Shown: positions 25,026-34,839 of the stretch, in pieces | Layout of the letters: every line of letters starts with the position of its first letter | Numbering within the stretch: position 1 is the first letter of the stretch | Origin: JAUNBN01 sp036645935 | GTDB taxonomy: Bacteria > Bacillota > Clostridia > Oscillospirales > Ruminococcaceae | Direction: 5' to 3' | Assembly: GCA_036645935.1 (NCBI GenBank) | Contig: JAVXNE010000002.1 | Location: forward strand, 1-64,000 | Length of the DNA: 64,000 nt | Notes under the pieces: model-generated | Database searches by the model: none | What the model saw: the letters and a program-made list of their open reading frames with translations, nothing else | What the model was told of the DNA's origin: nothing | Program-made: the position numbers and the translations under genes

Positions 25026-25451
25026 TCAAGGCACGAGCTTCGTGCCGCAGTTGCCGCAAAAAACAGCTCCCGCAGATGAAACCGTCCCGCATTGATGACA
25101 AACCCTGCCCTCTTTGTAGGCGCTCTGAGCCTCCCTTGCAGCACTGCGCTGTGCGGCCGCGTCCTCTGCCTGCTGCCTTGCCGCGTCGCCCTCGGCTTCC
25201 AGTTGGGCTATGCGCCCGTTCAGCTCATCCATCTCTGTCATGAATCTTGTTTTTTCCGTCTCGTCGCAGGAACCGGCTCTTTCCGCTTTGTAGCAAAACT
25301 CACCATATTCTCTGTAAAGATCGCGCAGATCACTCTGTGTCTGCAATATACCGACCTTGGCTTTACCCTGCCCCGCAAAAGATTTTGTGGTCTCGGCAAC
25401 ACTCTGCGCAACCTCTTTGCCGGCACTTGCAATCTTATCAAAAAATCCCAT
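25026..25451 (-). CDS. Zinc-ribbon protein of unknown function
   Basis: Protein of 141 residues from ATG 25451; the longer frame to 25508 would start inside the promoter and is rejected. Residues about 1-35 are a short helical region, 40-115 a charged coiled coil, and the last 25 a zinc ribbon with CHQC and CGNC. Monocistronic with a strong promoter. A cytosolic scaffold or sensor is possible, but I cannot assign a function. Confidence 0.85.
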   Translation of the reverse strand: MGFFDKIASAGKEVAQSVAETTKSFAGQGKAKVGILQTQSDLRDLYREYGEFCYKAERAGSCDETEKTRFMTEMDELNGRIAQLEAEGDAARQQAEDAAAQRSAAREAQSAYKEGRVCHQCGTVSSAGAVFCGNCGTKLVP

Positions 25452-25508
25452 GTAACCGCCCTCTCCTCGGCTCGCGCCGCCACTGTAAACCCTCTGATTC
25501 ACTGTCAT

Positions 25509-25537
25509 ATTATATCTATTATATGCCGATAATTCAA
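25509..25537 (-). promoter_or_regulatory. Sigma-A promoter of the zinc-ribbon gene
   Basis: Minus strand: TTGAAT, 17-base spacer, TATAAT. Predicted leader of about 50 bases before the ATG at 25451. Confidence 0.75.
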
Positions 25538-25550
25538 GTGAAAAGCATCT

Positions 25551-26498
25551 TCAGTCGTCCATCTTCAGTCCGCCCAAAAACTCACGCAATACCGCATTAT
25601 CCGGTATTGTCTCAATGGGGACGCAATTGAAGTGCTCGAATCTCTCACACAACGAGAGAAGTGTCGGCCGATACTCGCCTCCCTGTGCCTCATCGATCCG
25701 GAGCGATGCCATAATCGGCGCAAACGCGCACGGCTCATACGCAAAAGAGCTGTCCAGCAGCACGTCGGCTCGATCCTTGAATGGCTTTATCCATTTTTCC
25801 TCGCCGTCCATAAGATGCCGCCAAACTGAAAGTGTCTCCTCAATGCTGTATCCGCGAAAATAAAAATCCCGCACAAGACGCCGTGTAATTCGCAAATCGC
25901 GCGTCGCAAGAGTGCGCTTCCCGTCCTCGTAATACTCGGCGCGCAGCCCAACGTAGATATTAAATACTCCGTCGCCCAGAATGCTCTCGGTAAGCAGAGG
26001 ATTGAGCGCGTGAATTCCCTCAATAATCGCTATTCCACCGTTTCCGAGACGAATTGGTTTACACTGTGGCTTGCGGCTCTGCTTCTTGAAATCGAATTGT
26101 GGCAGCGCACACGCACCATTCTCGAGCAACTCACTCACCGTGCTGTTAACGCATGGCAAATCGAGCGCATAGACGCTCTCGAGATCCGGCTCTCCCTCCT
26201 CGTTTTTTGGATATTCCTCGATGTTGCGAAAGAAATCATCCAGCGAGATGACGAGTGCATCACGCCCCAGCTCTCTCAACTCGTGGGCGAGCCGCCACGC
26301 CGACGTGGTCTTTCCGCTCGCCGAAGGGCCTGAGGCCATGACAACAGTGCAGCCCCGCTCGATGATCGCCTTTGCGACGCTCTCGAGACGAACAGAATAT
26401 TCGGCCTCGCATTCTGCGACGAAGTTGGCATTGTTGGCAACCTTGCCGTTTATATAGCTTGTTTCGTATTTTCGTTTATTGTTTTGATTGAGAATCAT
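25551..26498 (-). CDS. Uridine-kinase-like P-loop kinase
   Basis: Protein of 315 residues. Walker A is GPSASGKTTSAWRLA at about residue 56, followed by SLDDFFR, the uridine kinase/phosphoribulokinase substrate motif, and IIEGIHALNP. The length and N-terminal extension match the clostridial nucleoside-kinase/Udk-like group rather than short E. coli Udk. Likely phosphorylates a nucleoside or related metabolite. Its start overlaps the hemZ end by 23 bases, last gene of the long run. Confidence 0.85.
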   Translation of the reverse strand: MILNQNNKRKYETSYINGKVANNANFVAECEAEYSVRLESVAKAIIERGCTVVMASGPSASGKTTSAWRLAHELRELGRDALVISLDDFFRNIEEYPKNEEGEPDLESVYALDLPCVNSTVSELLENGACALPQFDFKKQSRKPQCKPIRLGNGGIAIIEGIHALNPLLTESILGDGVFNIYVGLRAEYYEDGKRTLATRDLRITRRLVRDFYFRGYSIEETLSVWRHLMDGEEKWIKPFKDRADVLLDSSFAYEPCAFAPIMASLRIDEAQGGEYRPTLLSLCERFEHFNCVPIETIPDNAVLREFLGGLKMDD

Positions 26499-27945
26499 AG
26501 AACTGTGTTATTCCTTTCTTGCGACGCAACTGCTCGTCAAATGTTGTCAGGTATTCGGCCGGGTACTTATAGTTGTATATTCGGGTTATCCTCCCGTTTG
26601 GCAGATCGACGAGCTTTGTGACAGCTCCCGCGCCGCACGCGACGATAGTGTGCAGTTCCTCCATAATGTATATGTTATAGAGACACCGCTTACCCGAAAG
26701 CGCATATCCGGTATTTTCAAGGCTGTCCACCGCGCCTTTTTGTTTGTACATGTAATATGGCAAGTAACCCAAACGCGGCAGCTCGTCACCAGCAAGCGAC
26801 ACCATCTCACCGGCGTTGTTTGAGCCTTCGATGTGCGCTTCTGCTATTTTGGACGAGCGCTTGCGCGTCAGCGCGTGCACGGTTATACTTTCCGGCCTCA
26901 GCGCCTCTATCCAGTGCAGCGTCTTCTCAAATCCCGGCAGGTCGTCGGTCGGAAGTCCCGCGATGAGATCGGCGTTAATGTTGTCAAATCCCAGTTCTCG
27001 GGACTGGGCGAACGCGCGTTCAATATCTGCGGCGGTGTGCCTGCGTCCGATCTCGCGCAACACGGCGTCACTGGCTGTCTGAGGGTTTATCGAAAGCCGC
27101 GTCACTCCGGATTTTTTGAGAACAATAAGTTTTGCACGTGTGATTGTGTCGGGCCGTCCTGCCTCAACCGAGAATTCCCGGGCGTTCTCAAGATCAAAAT
27201 TCGCTGAAATCGCCCCGCAAAGTCTTTCAAGCTGAGAAGCGGACAGTGTGGTCGGAGTTCCGCCGCCGATATATGCCGATTCCAGTCTCAAATCGAGCGA
27301 TCGAACAATCTTTCCGCACAGCGCGAGCTCCTCGCAGAGTTTTTCAACATAAGGTTCGACAAGCGCTCCCTCGCGTTCGATTGTCTTTGAGACAAACGAG
27401 CAGTAGCTGCAACGAGAGGGGCAAAACGGAATCGATACATACAGGGAAAAGGACCTTGCATCGCTGAGTTGCTCTGTCTCCTTGCTCACAAGCGCGGTTT
27501 CCACACATAGCTGCGCCTTTCGTTCGGACACGCGATAGTCGCGCCGCAGTCGCGAGACAACTTCGTCAGGCGGAATCTCACCCAGCATCTCGCGCGCAAA
27601 CTTTGCGGGACGGATTCCCGTGATAACCCCCCATTCCGGGGAGTTTCCCGTGAGCGACACGAGAATGTCAAACAGCAGCCTCGCGAGAATGAACACGCAC
27701 TCTTTATCGCTCATGTGCCCATCAGCAGAATGCTGTATCCTCTCGGTCTTGCCCATCACCGCCGCACTCGCAACCAGTGCCAGCGCACCGCTGCCATCCG
27801 TCCTGCGCTCAGCGCATGCCCAGTCGCCAGTGCGGTCGGTCTGCGCGCACCGATCTTCGACCAGAACATTCACATCGCGAAAGAACATCCGCGCGATATT
27901 CTCACATTCATAAATAAACGCACGCTCACCGACATACAGCTCCAC
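26476..27945 (-). CDS. hemZ: Oxygen-independent coproporphyrinogen dehydrogenase HemZ (radical SAM)
   Basis: Protein of 489 residues from GTG 27945, two bases after the stop of the MBL gene; a GTG nine codons earlier is the alternative. The radical SAM cluster motif is CPSRCSYCSF at about residue 173 (CxxxCxYC), preceded by LYVSIPF. GGGTPTTLS and AGRPDTIT follow as in HemN/HemZ. HemZ-type proteins belong with decarboxylating coproporphyrinogen oxidases, though many clostridial members lack proven activity; no other haem genes are in the window. Confidence 0.88.
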   Translation of the reverse strand: MELYVGERAFIYECENIARMFFRDVNVLVEDRCAQTDRTGDWACAERRTDGSGALALVASAAVMGKTERIQHSADGHMSDKECVFILARLLFDILVSLTGNSPEWGVITGIRPAKFAREMLGEIPPDEVVSRLRRDYRVSERKAQLCVETALVSKETEQLSDARSFSLYVSIPFCPSRCSYCSFVSKTIEREGALVEPYVEKLCEELALCGKIVRSLDLRLESAYIGGGTPTTLSASQLERLCGAISANFDLENAREFSVEAGRPDTITRAKLIVLKKSGVTRLSINPQTASDAVLREIGRRHTAADIERAFAQSRELGFDNINADLIAGLPTDDLPGFEKTLHWIEALRPESITVHALTRKRSSKIAEAHIEGSNNAGEMVSLAGDELPRLGYLPYYMYKQKGAVDSLENTGYALSGKRCLYNIYIMEELHTIVACGAGAVTKLVDLPNGRITRIYNYKYPAEYLTTFDEQLRRKKGITQFYDSQSKQ

Positions 27946-27947
27946 GG

Positions 27948-28520
27948 CTATCGCTCGATGAACGGGTTGCACGCTCGCTCATGAGCGAGCGTCGTCCTCT
28001 GCATATGCCCAGGGTAGACTGTGAGATCGGCAAAGGGAAGATCGCACAGTGTTGAAAGAGAATGTCTCAAAATTTCAAAGCTTCCTCCGTCAAGATCAGT
28101 GCGGCCGACGCTGTCGCAGAAGAGAGTGTCCCCCGAAAAAAGCGAATCACCGCAGAGAAAGCAGATGCCTCCGGGCGTGTGTCCCGGTGTCTCGATGACG
28201 GAAAATTCGAGCGCGCCACATTTTATCACATCGCCACCGACGACAAGAATATCGGGCGCAACGGGAAGCTTTGCGACGTCTCCAGAGTGTGCGACGACCT
28301 TTGCCCCCGTCGCCTCTTTGAGCCTCACAAGAGCTCCGGTGTGGTCACGGTGTCCGTGGGTGAGTAATATATATTCACATTGCAGTGCATTTTCTTCCAG
28401 AAACTCAATTATCCCACGCGCATTTGCACCGGGGTCAATGACGAGTGCATTCTTTTCGTCGTCGCTCACAATATAACAGTTAGTTTCCAACATCCCAACC
28501 TGCATGATGTCAAGTTTCAT
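27948..28520 (-). CDS. MBL-fold metallohydrolase, glyoxalase II-like
   Basis: Protein of 190 residues from ATG 28520, which overlaps the dtd stop as ATGA and has GGAG eight bases before. The metal motif is THGHRDHTG, with further ligands in HTPGGICF, FSGDTLF and PGHM. The form fits the short YcbL-like hydroxyacylglutathione-hydrolase subfamily. Substrate unknown. Confidence 0.9.
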   Translation of the reverse strand: MKLDIMQVGMLETNCYIVSDDEKNALVIDPGANARGIIEFLEENALQCEYILLTHGHRDHTGALVRLKEATGAKVVAHSGDVAKLPVAPDILVVGGDVIKCGALEFSVIETPGHTPGGICFLCGDSLFSGDTLFCDSVGRTDLDGGSFEILRHSLSTLCDLPFADLTVYPGHMQRTTLAHERACNPFIER

Positions 28521-28975
28521 CTTTCCCACTCCTTTGTGTCCATGATTATTGTAACAGGGCCGTCATTCTCAATCTCGACGGACATATCCGCGCCAAACTC
28601 ACCCGTCGTCAATTCACGGAACTCGTATCCGCGGAGTGCCTCGACATAAGCGTCGTATGCAGTTTTTGCAAATTCGGGTTCCGCCGCGCTTATGAACGAG
28701 GGACGGTTGCCTTTTTTCGTATCGGCATACAGCGTGAAGTTTGGCACAACGAGCACTGAGCCGCCAATGTCGAGCACACAGAGATTCATCTTGCCGTCGA
28801 TATCCGAAAACACCCTGAGCCTCGCCGTCTTATCCGCAAGTTTGGGTATTGCAGAAAGGTCGCGGTCGTCCTTGCCTGCTCCGAAAAGCACGCACAGTCC
28901 CTCACCTGTTTTCCGCGGCGCTTCTCCGTTTACTGACACCGAAGCGCCTTTTACACGCTGTATAACAAGTTTCAT
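28517..28975 (-). CDS. dtd: D-aminoacyl-tRNA deacylase
   Basis: Protein of 152 residues, normal length. It removes D-amino acids wrongly attached to tRNA. MKLVIQRVKGASVSV at the start, LVVPNFTLYADTKKGNRPSF with the SQFTLY-type active motif (here PNFTLY), and the C-terminal VTIIMDT are diagnostic; NFTLY for QFTLY is a mild variant. Lies between relA (18-base gap) and the MBL gene (overlap); relA-dtd neighbourhood is common in Bacillota. Confidence 0.94.
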   Translation of the reverse strand: MKLVIQRVKGASVSVNGEAPRKTGEGLCVLFGAGKDDRDLSAIPKLADKTARLRVFSDIDGKMNLCVLDIGGSVLVVPNFTLYADTKKGNRPSFISAAEPEFAKTAYDAYVEALRGYEFRELTTGEFGADMSVEIENDGPVTIIMDTKEWER

Positions 28976-28993
28976 CTGATACTTCTTGTCGAA

Positions 28994-31153
28994 TTACAGT
29001 CCCGTGCGCTCTACCGTTTCGACATCCTTTATCTTTTTAATTCGCATTATAACGGAATTCAGATGTTCAATGCTGTTTATTCCAATAGTCGTGACAATAT
29101 GCGCGTGATCTCCACGCAGATTTGTCGCAAATGTAAAAATCGGGATGTGAAGCGCCGCGAGCGAAGCGCTAACGTCTGCGATAAGCCCGTTGCGGTCAAG
29201 ACACACTATCTCAAGTGTCGATTTGAAGCTGTCCTTGACGTTGTCTGCCCACGCGACACTTATCCACCGCATCTCGTCCGAATCGAGGCTTTGCGCAGCC
29301 TGGACGTTTGTGCAGTCCCTCTTGTGTATCGAAACACCGTGTCCCCGCGTTATAAAGCCGACTATATCGTCACCCGGCAGCGGGTTGCAACAGCGCGCGA
29401 ACTTCACAAGACAGTTATCAAGTCCCTCAACTATAACCCCATCAACAGCCTTTTGCTTGGTCATCACAGGCTCGAGTATGTCTGCCTTGGGCTCGTCAGA
29501 TTTTATAAGTTTTTGGTATTCCTCGCGGATTTTGGGCATGAGGCGGGACATCAGCAACCCGCCATAGCCTATCGAGGCAAACATCTCGTCGACCGAGTTG
29601 AGGCGCTGCCGCCTGACGATATCGTCCACAAAGGCGTCAAATTTGTCGTTGGGTATATTTATCAGGTAGCGGCGCAGCTCGCGCTCAAACGCCTGTTTTC
29701 CCTCGGCGATGTTCTCCTCTCGTCGCTCCCGCTTGAACCATGCCCGGATTTTACTTTTTGCCTCTCCTGTGCGCACAATTCCAAGCCAATCGCGGCTCGG
29801 ACCCTTGTCCTTCGCGCCCGTCAAGACCTCGCATATCTCTCCTGTTTTTACTATATATGAGAGCGGCACAATGCGTCCGTTTATCTTCGCACCCGTCATT
29901 CGGTTTCCTACCGCCGAATGTATAGCGTATGCAAAATCTATGACCGTCGCGCCTGTCGGCAGGTCTATCACGTCGCCCTTGGGGGTGAACACGAAGACCT
30001 CCTCGGGCAGCAGATCGCTTTTTATGCTGCGCAGAATATCGACGGCGTCTTCCGACTCCTTTTGGCTCTCGAGTAGCTGGCGAACCCACGCGAGACGCTC
30101 CTCCAGTTTATCCTTGCCGCTTATTCCGACCTTGTATTTCCAGTGGGCGGCTATTCCGTATTCCGCGTTGTTGTGCATCTCGCGCGTGCGGATCTGTATC
30201 TCGAATGGGATGGCGTCCCGTCCGATTACCGTCGTGTGCAAAGACTGGTACATGTTGGTCTTGGGCGTCGAAATATAATCCTTAAAGCGGTTGGGAATCG
30301 GTCGATACATATCGTGCAGCACACCGAGCGCATTATAGCATTCGGTAACTGTCCCGACAATCACACGCACCGCATAAATATCGTAAATCTCCTCTATCGA
30401 GCGATTTTGCACATATAGCTTGCGGTATGTGCTGTAAACCGACTTCACTCGGCTCTCTATTTGAACGTCGGTTATTCCGTTTAGCGCGAGCCGCTCCTTT
30501 ATATTCTTCACGACGCCGTCGATAAAGCTGCCGTCCTTGTCGTTTTTTTGCAGAATATCGACAACCTCAGCATAGCCGACAGGGTCGAGCTGCTTAAGCG
30601 AGAGATCCTCAAGCTCCTCTTTGAAATTGCTCATTCCGAGACGGTGGGCTATCGGCGCGTAGACCTCCATCGTCTCATATGCTGTCGCCCGCCGTTTGTG
30701 CTCCGCCTTTGCCTCGAGAGTGCGCATATTGTGCAGTCGATCGCACATCTTCACGATCATTACGCGGATATCCTTGCTCATTGCAAAAAGCAGCTTGCGC
30801 AGGTTTTCCGCCTGTTGCTCCTCGACGCTGGAAAAGGGTATGCGTCCGAGCTTTGTGACGCCGTCGACAAGCTCTGTCACGTCGTCGCCAAATTTCGATT
30901 TGATCTCGTCGAGCGTGACGCCGGTGTCCTCCACAACGTCGTGAAGCAGCGCGGCACAAACGCTTTCCGTATCCAGTCCAAGGTCGACCAGCAGCGATGC
31001 AACCGACAGTGGATGAGTTATATATGGCTCGCCTGACTCGCGCATCTGCCCCTCATGGCTTTTGTGTGCAAGCTCATAGGCAAGAGTTATAAGCGCGACG
31101 TCATATTGACGTCCGCTGCTCTCAATTTGGGTTTTCAGCTCTTCAAAAGTCAT
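28994..31153 (-). CDS. relA: Bifunctional (p)ppGpp synthetase/hydrolase RelA/SpoT
   Basis: Protein of 719 residues from ATG 31153, with AAAGGA upstream. Domains in order: HD hydrolase (about 25-180; HDVVEDT and CDRLHNMRTL intact), synthetase (about 210-380; the catalytic EIQIRT segment), TGS (about 385-450), helical/zinc-finger region (CCNPLPGDDI), ACT (last 75 residues). Both catalytic halves look intact, as for the long Rel enzyme of Bacillota that runs the stringent response. Part of the recJ-relA-dtd run. Confidence 0.95.
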   Translation of the reverse strand: MTFEELKTQIESSGRQYDVALITLAYELAHKSHEGQMRESGEPYITHPLSVASLLVDLGLDTESVCAALLHDVVEDTGVTLDEIKSKFGDDVTELVDGVTKLGRIPFSSVEEQQAENLRKLLFAMSKDIRVMIVKMCDRLHNMRTLEAKAEHKRRATAYETMEVYAPIAHRLGMSNFKEELEDLSLKQLDPVGYAEVVDILQKNDKDGSFIDGVVKNIKERLALNGITDVQIESRVKSVYSTYRKLYVQNRSIEEIYDIYAVRVIVGTVTECYNALGVLHDMYRPIPNRFKDYISTPKTNMYQSLHTTVIGRDAIPFEIQIRTREMHNNAEYGIAAHWKYKVGISGKDKLEERLAWVRQLLESQKESEDAVDILRSIKSDLLPEEVFVFTPKGDVIDLPTGATVIDFAYAIHSAVGNRMTGAKINGRIVPLSYIVKTGEICEVLTGAKDKGPSRDWLGIVRTGEAKSKIRAWFKRERREENIAEGKQAFERELRRYLINIPNDKFDAFVDDIVRRQRLNSVDEMFASIGYGGLLMSRLMPKIREEYQKLIKSDEPKADILEPVMTKQKAVDGVIVEGLDNCLVKFARCCNPLPGDDIVGFITRGHGVSIHKRDCTNVQAAQSLDSDEMRWISVAWADNVKDSFKSTLEIVCLDRNGLIADVSASLAALHIPIFTFATNLRGDHAHIVTTIGINSIEHLNSVIMRIKKIKDVETVERTGL

Positions 31154-31181
31154 ACAATTTCCTTTAAATGACACAGATATT

Positions 31182-33233
31182 CTATCTTGCACCGGATGGC
31201 GCTTTGCCGATTTCGCAGAATATGGAAGATTCGCACAGCTCGCGTTTGCGCGCGTTGTCCTTTGCGCGAACTATATATCTCCCGTTGCGGCCGCTTGAAA
31301 GTTCTGCAAGCTCAAGCTCGACGAGCACGTCGATTGCGGCGCGCACCGCACCGACACCGAGCGACGGAAAATCGCGATATAGCGCTGCGATATTCTCGCA
31401 GTCGATACCCTCTTTCCTAATTGCGCGGTACACAACGGCGATATCTTCGCGCGAGAGCGAGAGCATCTCCCTCTCGTCATCCTCAAGCTCGCGCCCCGTG
31501 CACAGCGAGCGATAGGCGCACAGCGAATCGAGCGAGCATTCTGTCACACCGCCTGACACGACATCACGAAAGCGCACCGAAACACTGCTGCGCGCCGAGT
31601 TTTCGTATATCGACAAGCAGAATGCCGCGTTGACTGTCTCACCGACCTTAAACGGCACATTTTGAGGCGTCACCGAAAACCACGCGCCAGAAATCGTCTC
31701 TGCACCCTGCCGAAAAGTGATTCTCGAATGCCTTTCTCCGAGCGGTGCTATAGCAACTGCCGTGAGTCCCGTTACCGCAAACACCGGCTCCTCAAACCCT
31801 CGGCCGAACGGCGCAAGCGACGCGAGCTCACTCACCGAATTTTCCGAAATCTCTCCGAGTGATATCTCCGAGTCAATCTCCAGCTCGGGAAGTGCGGGCG
31901 AACTGCCCGTGCTCTTGCAATATTCGTACATGCGGCGCCTGAATTCTTCGATGTCTTTAGTTTCAAGCACAAAACCCGCCGCCATCGCATGTCCGCCGAA
32001 TTTGATCAGTATATCTGCGCACGACGCGATTGCCGAATGCAGAGAAAATCCACCTGCACCGCGCCCGCTGCCCTTCGCGCTTCCGTTTTCGGTTGAAATA
32101 ATGATAACGGGTTTGCCGTATCTCTCAACAAGCCTTGAACATGTGATTCCGATAACGCCCGCGTGCAGCTTTTCACCTGAAACGATAATGATAGGCCGGC
32201 GCAGCAAAGAGGGGTCATCATCTATGCATTTCATCACAGCCTTTGCCGCCTGAGCTTCCTGTGTCTGCCGCTCTCGGTTGAGTGCGTCAAGCTCGTCTGC
32301 GATCTCAATTGCCTCGTCCACGTCCTCAGACAGCAGCAGCCTGAGCGCCGTCTCTGCGCTGCCCATACGCCCGGCTGCATTGAGCCTCGGTGCTATTGTG
32401 AACGCAACCCCCTGTGCGTCGATGCTCTCAATGTTGACTCCCGCGCTCTTGCAAAGCGCACGCAGCCCCAAATTATCGCACGAATGCAGCTGGTCAATTC
32501 CGAGGCGAACCATCGCACGGTTTTCTCCCACGAGCGGCATGACGTCGGAAACTGTCCCAAGCGCGACGAGGTAACCGTACTCCTCAAGCAGCTCGTCCGC
32601 GCTGCAGCCCTCGGTTGCGGCCGCGAGCTTGAGTGCCACACCTACTCCCGCAAGCTCCTTGAAAGCGCTCTCGTCGTCACTGCGCAGCGGATCGACCACC
32701 GCGTAAGCTCCCGGCAGTGTTTCGGCGGGCAGATGATGATCGCACACGACGACATCTATTCCTAGAGAGCTTGCATAGGCTATCTCTTCGTGCGCCGTAA
32801 TCCCGTTATCGACGGTTATAATAAGCGAGACTCCGGCCTTTTTCATATTATCGAGCGCTAGCAGAGACAATCCGTATCCTGACGCGTCACGCGCGGGAAG
32901 CGAGCACACCGCATTTGCACCGCGGCTGAAAAGATAGTTCAGCATCAGCGTCGTCGAGGTAAGTCCGTCAACGTCGTAATCTCCGAAAACACCTATCGTC
33001 TCTTCGCTGTCGATAGCGTCATTTATGCGTACGGCCGCTCTGTCAATATCCCTGAGCGCAAGCGGGCTCTCAATCTCGATATTGCCCGCAATAAGCTCGG
33101 ATGCAAGCTCGGGAGTCGAAGCGCCGCGCGCGACGAGAGTCCTCGCAGCAAGGGTCGATATTCCGAGCGCCGCACACAGTTTTTTCACAGCTTTTTCGTC
33201 TGCGGCGCGTGTGCGCCAGCGTTTAACCGACAT
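31182..33233 (-). CDS. recJ: Single-stranded-DNA-specific exonuclease RecJ
   Basis: Protein of 683 residues. The DHH motifs are present: FGDYDVDGLTS (motif I), VVCDHH (motif III), and APRLNAAGRMG. The OB domain follows, and the C-terminal about 120 residues match the RecJ C-terminal extension of Bacillota. RecJ degrades ssDNA 5' to 3' in repair and recombination. ATG follows GGAG by five bases. It lies between the FAD dehydrogenase and relA genes. Confidence 0.95.
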   Translation of the reverse strand: MSVKRWRTRAADEKAVKKLCAALGISTLAARTLVARGASTPELASELIAGNIEIESPLALRDIDRAAVRINDAIDSEETIGVFGDYDVDGLTSTTLMLNYLFSRGANAVCSLPARDASGYGLSLLALDNMKKAGVSLIITVDNGITAHEEIAYASSLGIDVVVCDHHLPAETLPGAYAVVDPLRSDDESAFKELAGVGVALKLAAATEGCSADELLEEYGYLVALGTVSDVMPLVGENRAMVRLGIDQLHSCDNLGLRALCKSAGVNIESIDAQGVAFTIAPRLNAAGRMGSAETALRLLLSEDVDEAIEIADELDALNRERQTQEAQAAKAVMKCIDDDPSLLRRPIIIVSGEKLHAGVIGITCSRLVERYGKPVIIISTENGSAKGSGRGAGGFSLHSAIASCADILIKFGGHAMAAGFVLETKDIEEFRRRMYEYCKSTGSSPALPELEIDSEISLGEISENSVSELASLAPFGRGFEEPVFAVTGLTAVAIAPLGERHSRITFRQGAETISGAWFSVTPQNVPFKVGETVNAAFCLSIYENSARSSVSVRFRDVVSGGVTECSLDSLCAYRSLCTGRELEDDEREMLSLSREDIAVVYRAIRKEGIDCENIAALYRDFPSLGVGAVRAAIDVLVELELAELSSGRNGRYIVRAKDNARKRELCESSIFCEIGKAPSGAR

Positions 33234-33243
33234 AATATCTCCA

Positions 33244-34839
33244 TCAGAAGGATCTGTATTTCTCCATAATTGCTATCGCTGTCTTCATACCGTCGACCGC
33301 CGCGCTCATGATGCCTCCGGCATAACCGGCGCCCTCCCCGCACGGGTAAAGCCCCGCGATCCCCGTCGCCTCGCGCGAGATGCCCCGCTCTATTCGCACC
33401 GGAGATGAGGTGCGCGTCTCGACGCCTGTCAGCACCGCTCGCGCATCGTCGAATCCGTGCAATTTCTTCCCCATTAGCCCAATTCCTTCAGCGAGCGCTG
33501 ACGATATATCCTCCCCGAAAATCGAACGCATGTTGTAAACATTAATTCCGCGTCGGTAGCTCGGCTGCACAAGAGATGTCTCGAGAGACGCTTTCCCGCT
33601 GGTAAAACCCTTGACATCCTGTGCCGGAGCGCGGTAAGCTCCGCCTGCGGCAGCAAACGCAGCCCGCTCGAGAGTGCGCTGATATTCTATTGCCGCAAAG
33701 GGGTCATTTGCGTAATCTTGAGGCCCCACAGCACAGACGACCGCCGAGTTGGCATTGCTACCCGCACGGGCATATTCGCTCATGCCGTTAACGACCACCG
33801 CGCCCTCCTCGGAGGACGCGGCGACGACCTCACCACCGGGGCACATGCAAAAAGTGTAAACCGCACGGCCGCGCGCTCTCACCGACAGCGCGTATTCACC
33901 GCGCGGCACGCGCGGATCTTCGGCAAGCCGGCCAAATGCCGCGCGGTCAATCAGCTCCTGCGGGTGTTCAATTCTCATACCGACTGAAAACGGCTTGGCT
34001 GAAAGCGTTGCGCCTCTTCGCGCGAGCATAGCAAAGGTCTCGCGCGCGCTGTGCCCGCAAGCGAGCACAACCGCCTGCGCATTCAGTGAACCGCCGCCGA
34101 GATTTATGCCGACAACAGCTCCATCTCTCACTTCTATATCGTCAAGCGGGCAGCCAAACTTGAATTCGCCGCCCAGCCGCTCAACCTCGCGCCTGAGCGA
34201 CGAAACAACGCCGCGCAATCTGTCTGTCCCGACATGCGGCTTCGCTTTCCAAAGTATATCCTCCGGCGCACCGAACGAGACGAGAGTCTCGAGCACGTAA
34301 TCGCACAGCGGGTCGTTGATTCGCGTCGTGAGCTTGCCGTCGGAAAACGCACCTGCGCCGCCTTCGCCAAACTGCACATTTGCGTGCGTGTCAAGCGGTC
34401 CTCCCGCGAAAAAGCTCTCGACCGACCGCACTCTCTCGTCTAGTGACGGCCCTTTTTCAATAACCAGTGGGCGATATCCGTGCCTTGCAAGTAGCAGCGA
34501 CGCGAACATTCCCGCAGGTCCGAAACCCGCCACAATCGGGCGGCAGGTGGCCTCTTCATCTCCGAACGAGGGGGAAACCTCGCTCTTTTCCCACACTTTT
34601 GCCAACGGATAACTTGCAAACACGGCGTCGCAATCCCGATTATCCGAAATATCAAGCGCGAGCGAGCATATTATATTTACCGAGCCGTGCCGGGCGTCAT
34701 ACGACACCCGCCGCAGCCGCACGCTCTCAAGAGCGCTTTCCTGCACCCCCGTCATGCGCAGCGCCGACCGCACAGCGCGAGGTTCAATCTCCACGCCCTC
34801 ACAAAGCGGCAATCTGATTCCTGGAATAATTATCGTCAC
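33244..34839 (-). CDS. FAD-dependent dehydrogenase (COG2509 type)
   Basis: Protein of 531 residues from GTG 34839, which overlaps the cdaR stop as GTGA and has GGAG five bases before. It binds FAD through GFGPAGMFASLLLARHG at about residue 85. FGEGGAGAFSDGKL and CMCPGGEVV are marks of the uncharacterised COG2509 flavoprotein family; the N-terminal 70 residues form a separate small domain usual for it. C-terminal PCGEGAGYAGGI closes the FAD site. Function unproven. Frequently found beside cdaR/glmM in clostridia. Confidence 0.9.
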   Translation of the reverse strand: MTIIIPGIRLPLCEGVEIEPRAVRSALRMTGVQESALESVRLRRVSYDARHGSVNIICSLALDISDNRDCDAVFASYPLAKVWEKSEVSPSFGDEEATCRPIVAGFGPAGMFASLLLARHGYRPLVIEKGPSLDERVRSVESFFAGGPLDTHANVQFGEGGAGAFSDGKLTTRINDPLCDYVLETLVSFGAPEDILWKAKPHVGTDRLRGVVSSLRREVERLGGEFKFGCPLDDIEVRDGAVVGINLGGGSLNAQAVVLACGHSARETFAMLARRGATLSAKPFSVGMRIEHPQELIDRAAFGRLAEDPRVPRGEYALSVRARGRAVYTFCMCPGGEVVAASSEEGAVVVNGMSEYARAGSNANSAVVCAVGPQDYANDPFAAIEYQRTLERAAFAAAGGAYRAPAQDVKGFTSGKASLETSLVQPSYRRGINVYNMRSIFGEDISSALAEGIGLMGKKLHGFDDARAVLTGVETRTSSPVRIERGISREATGIAGLYPCGEGAGYAGGIMSAAVDGMKTAIAIMEKYRSF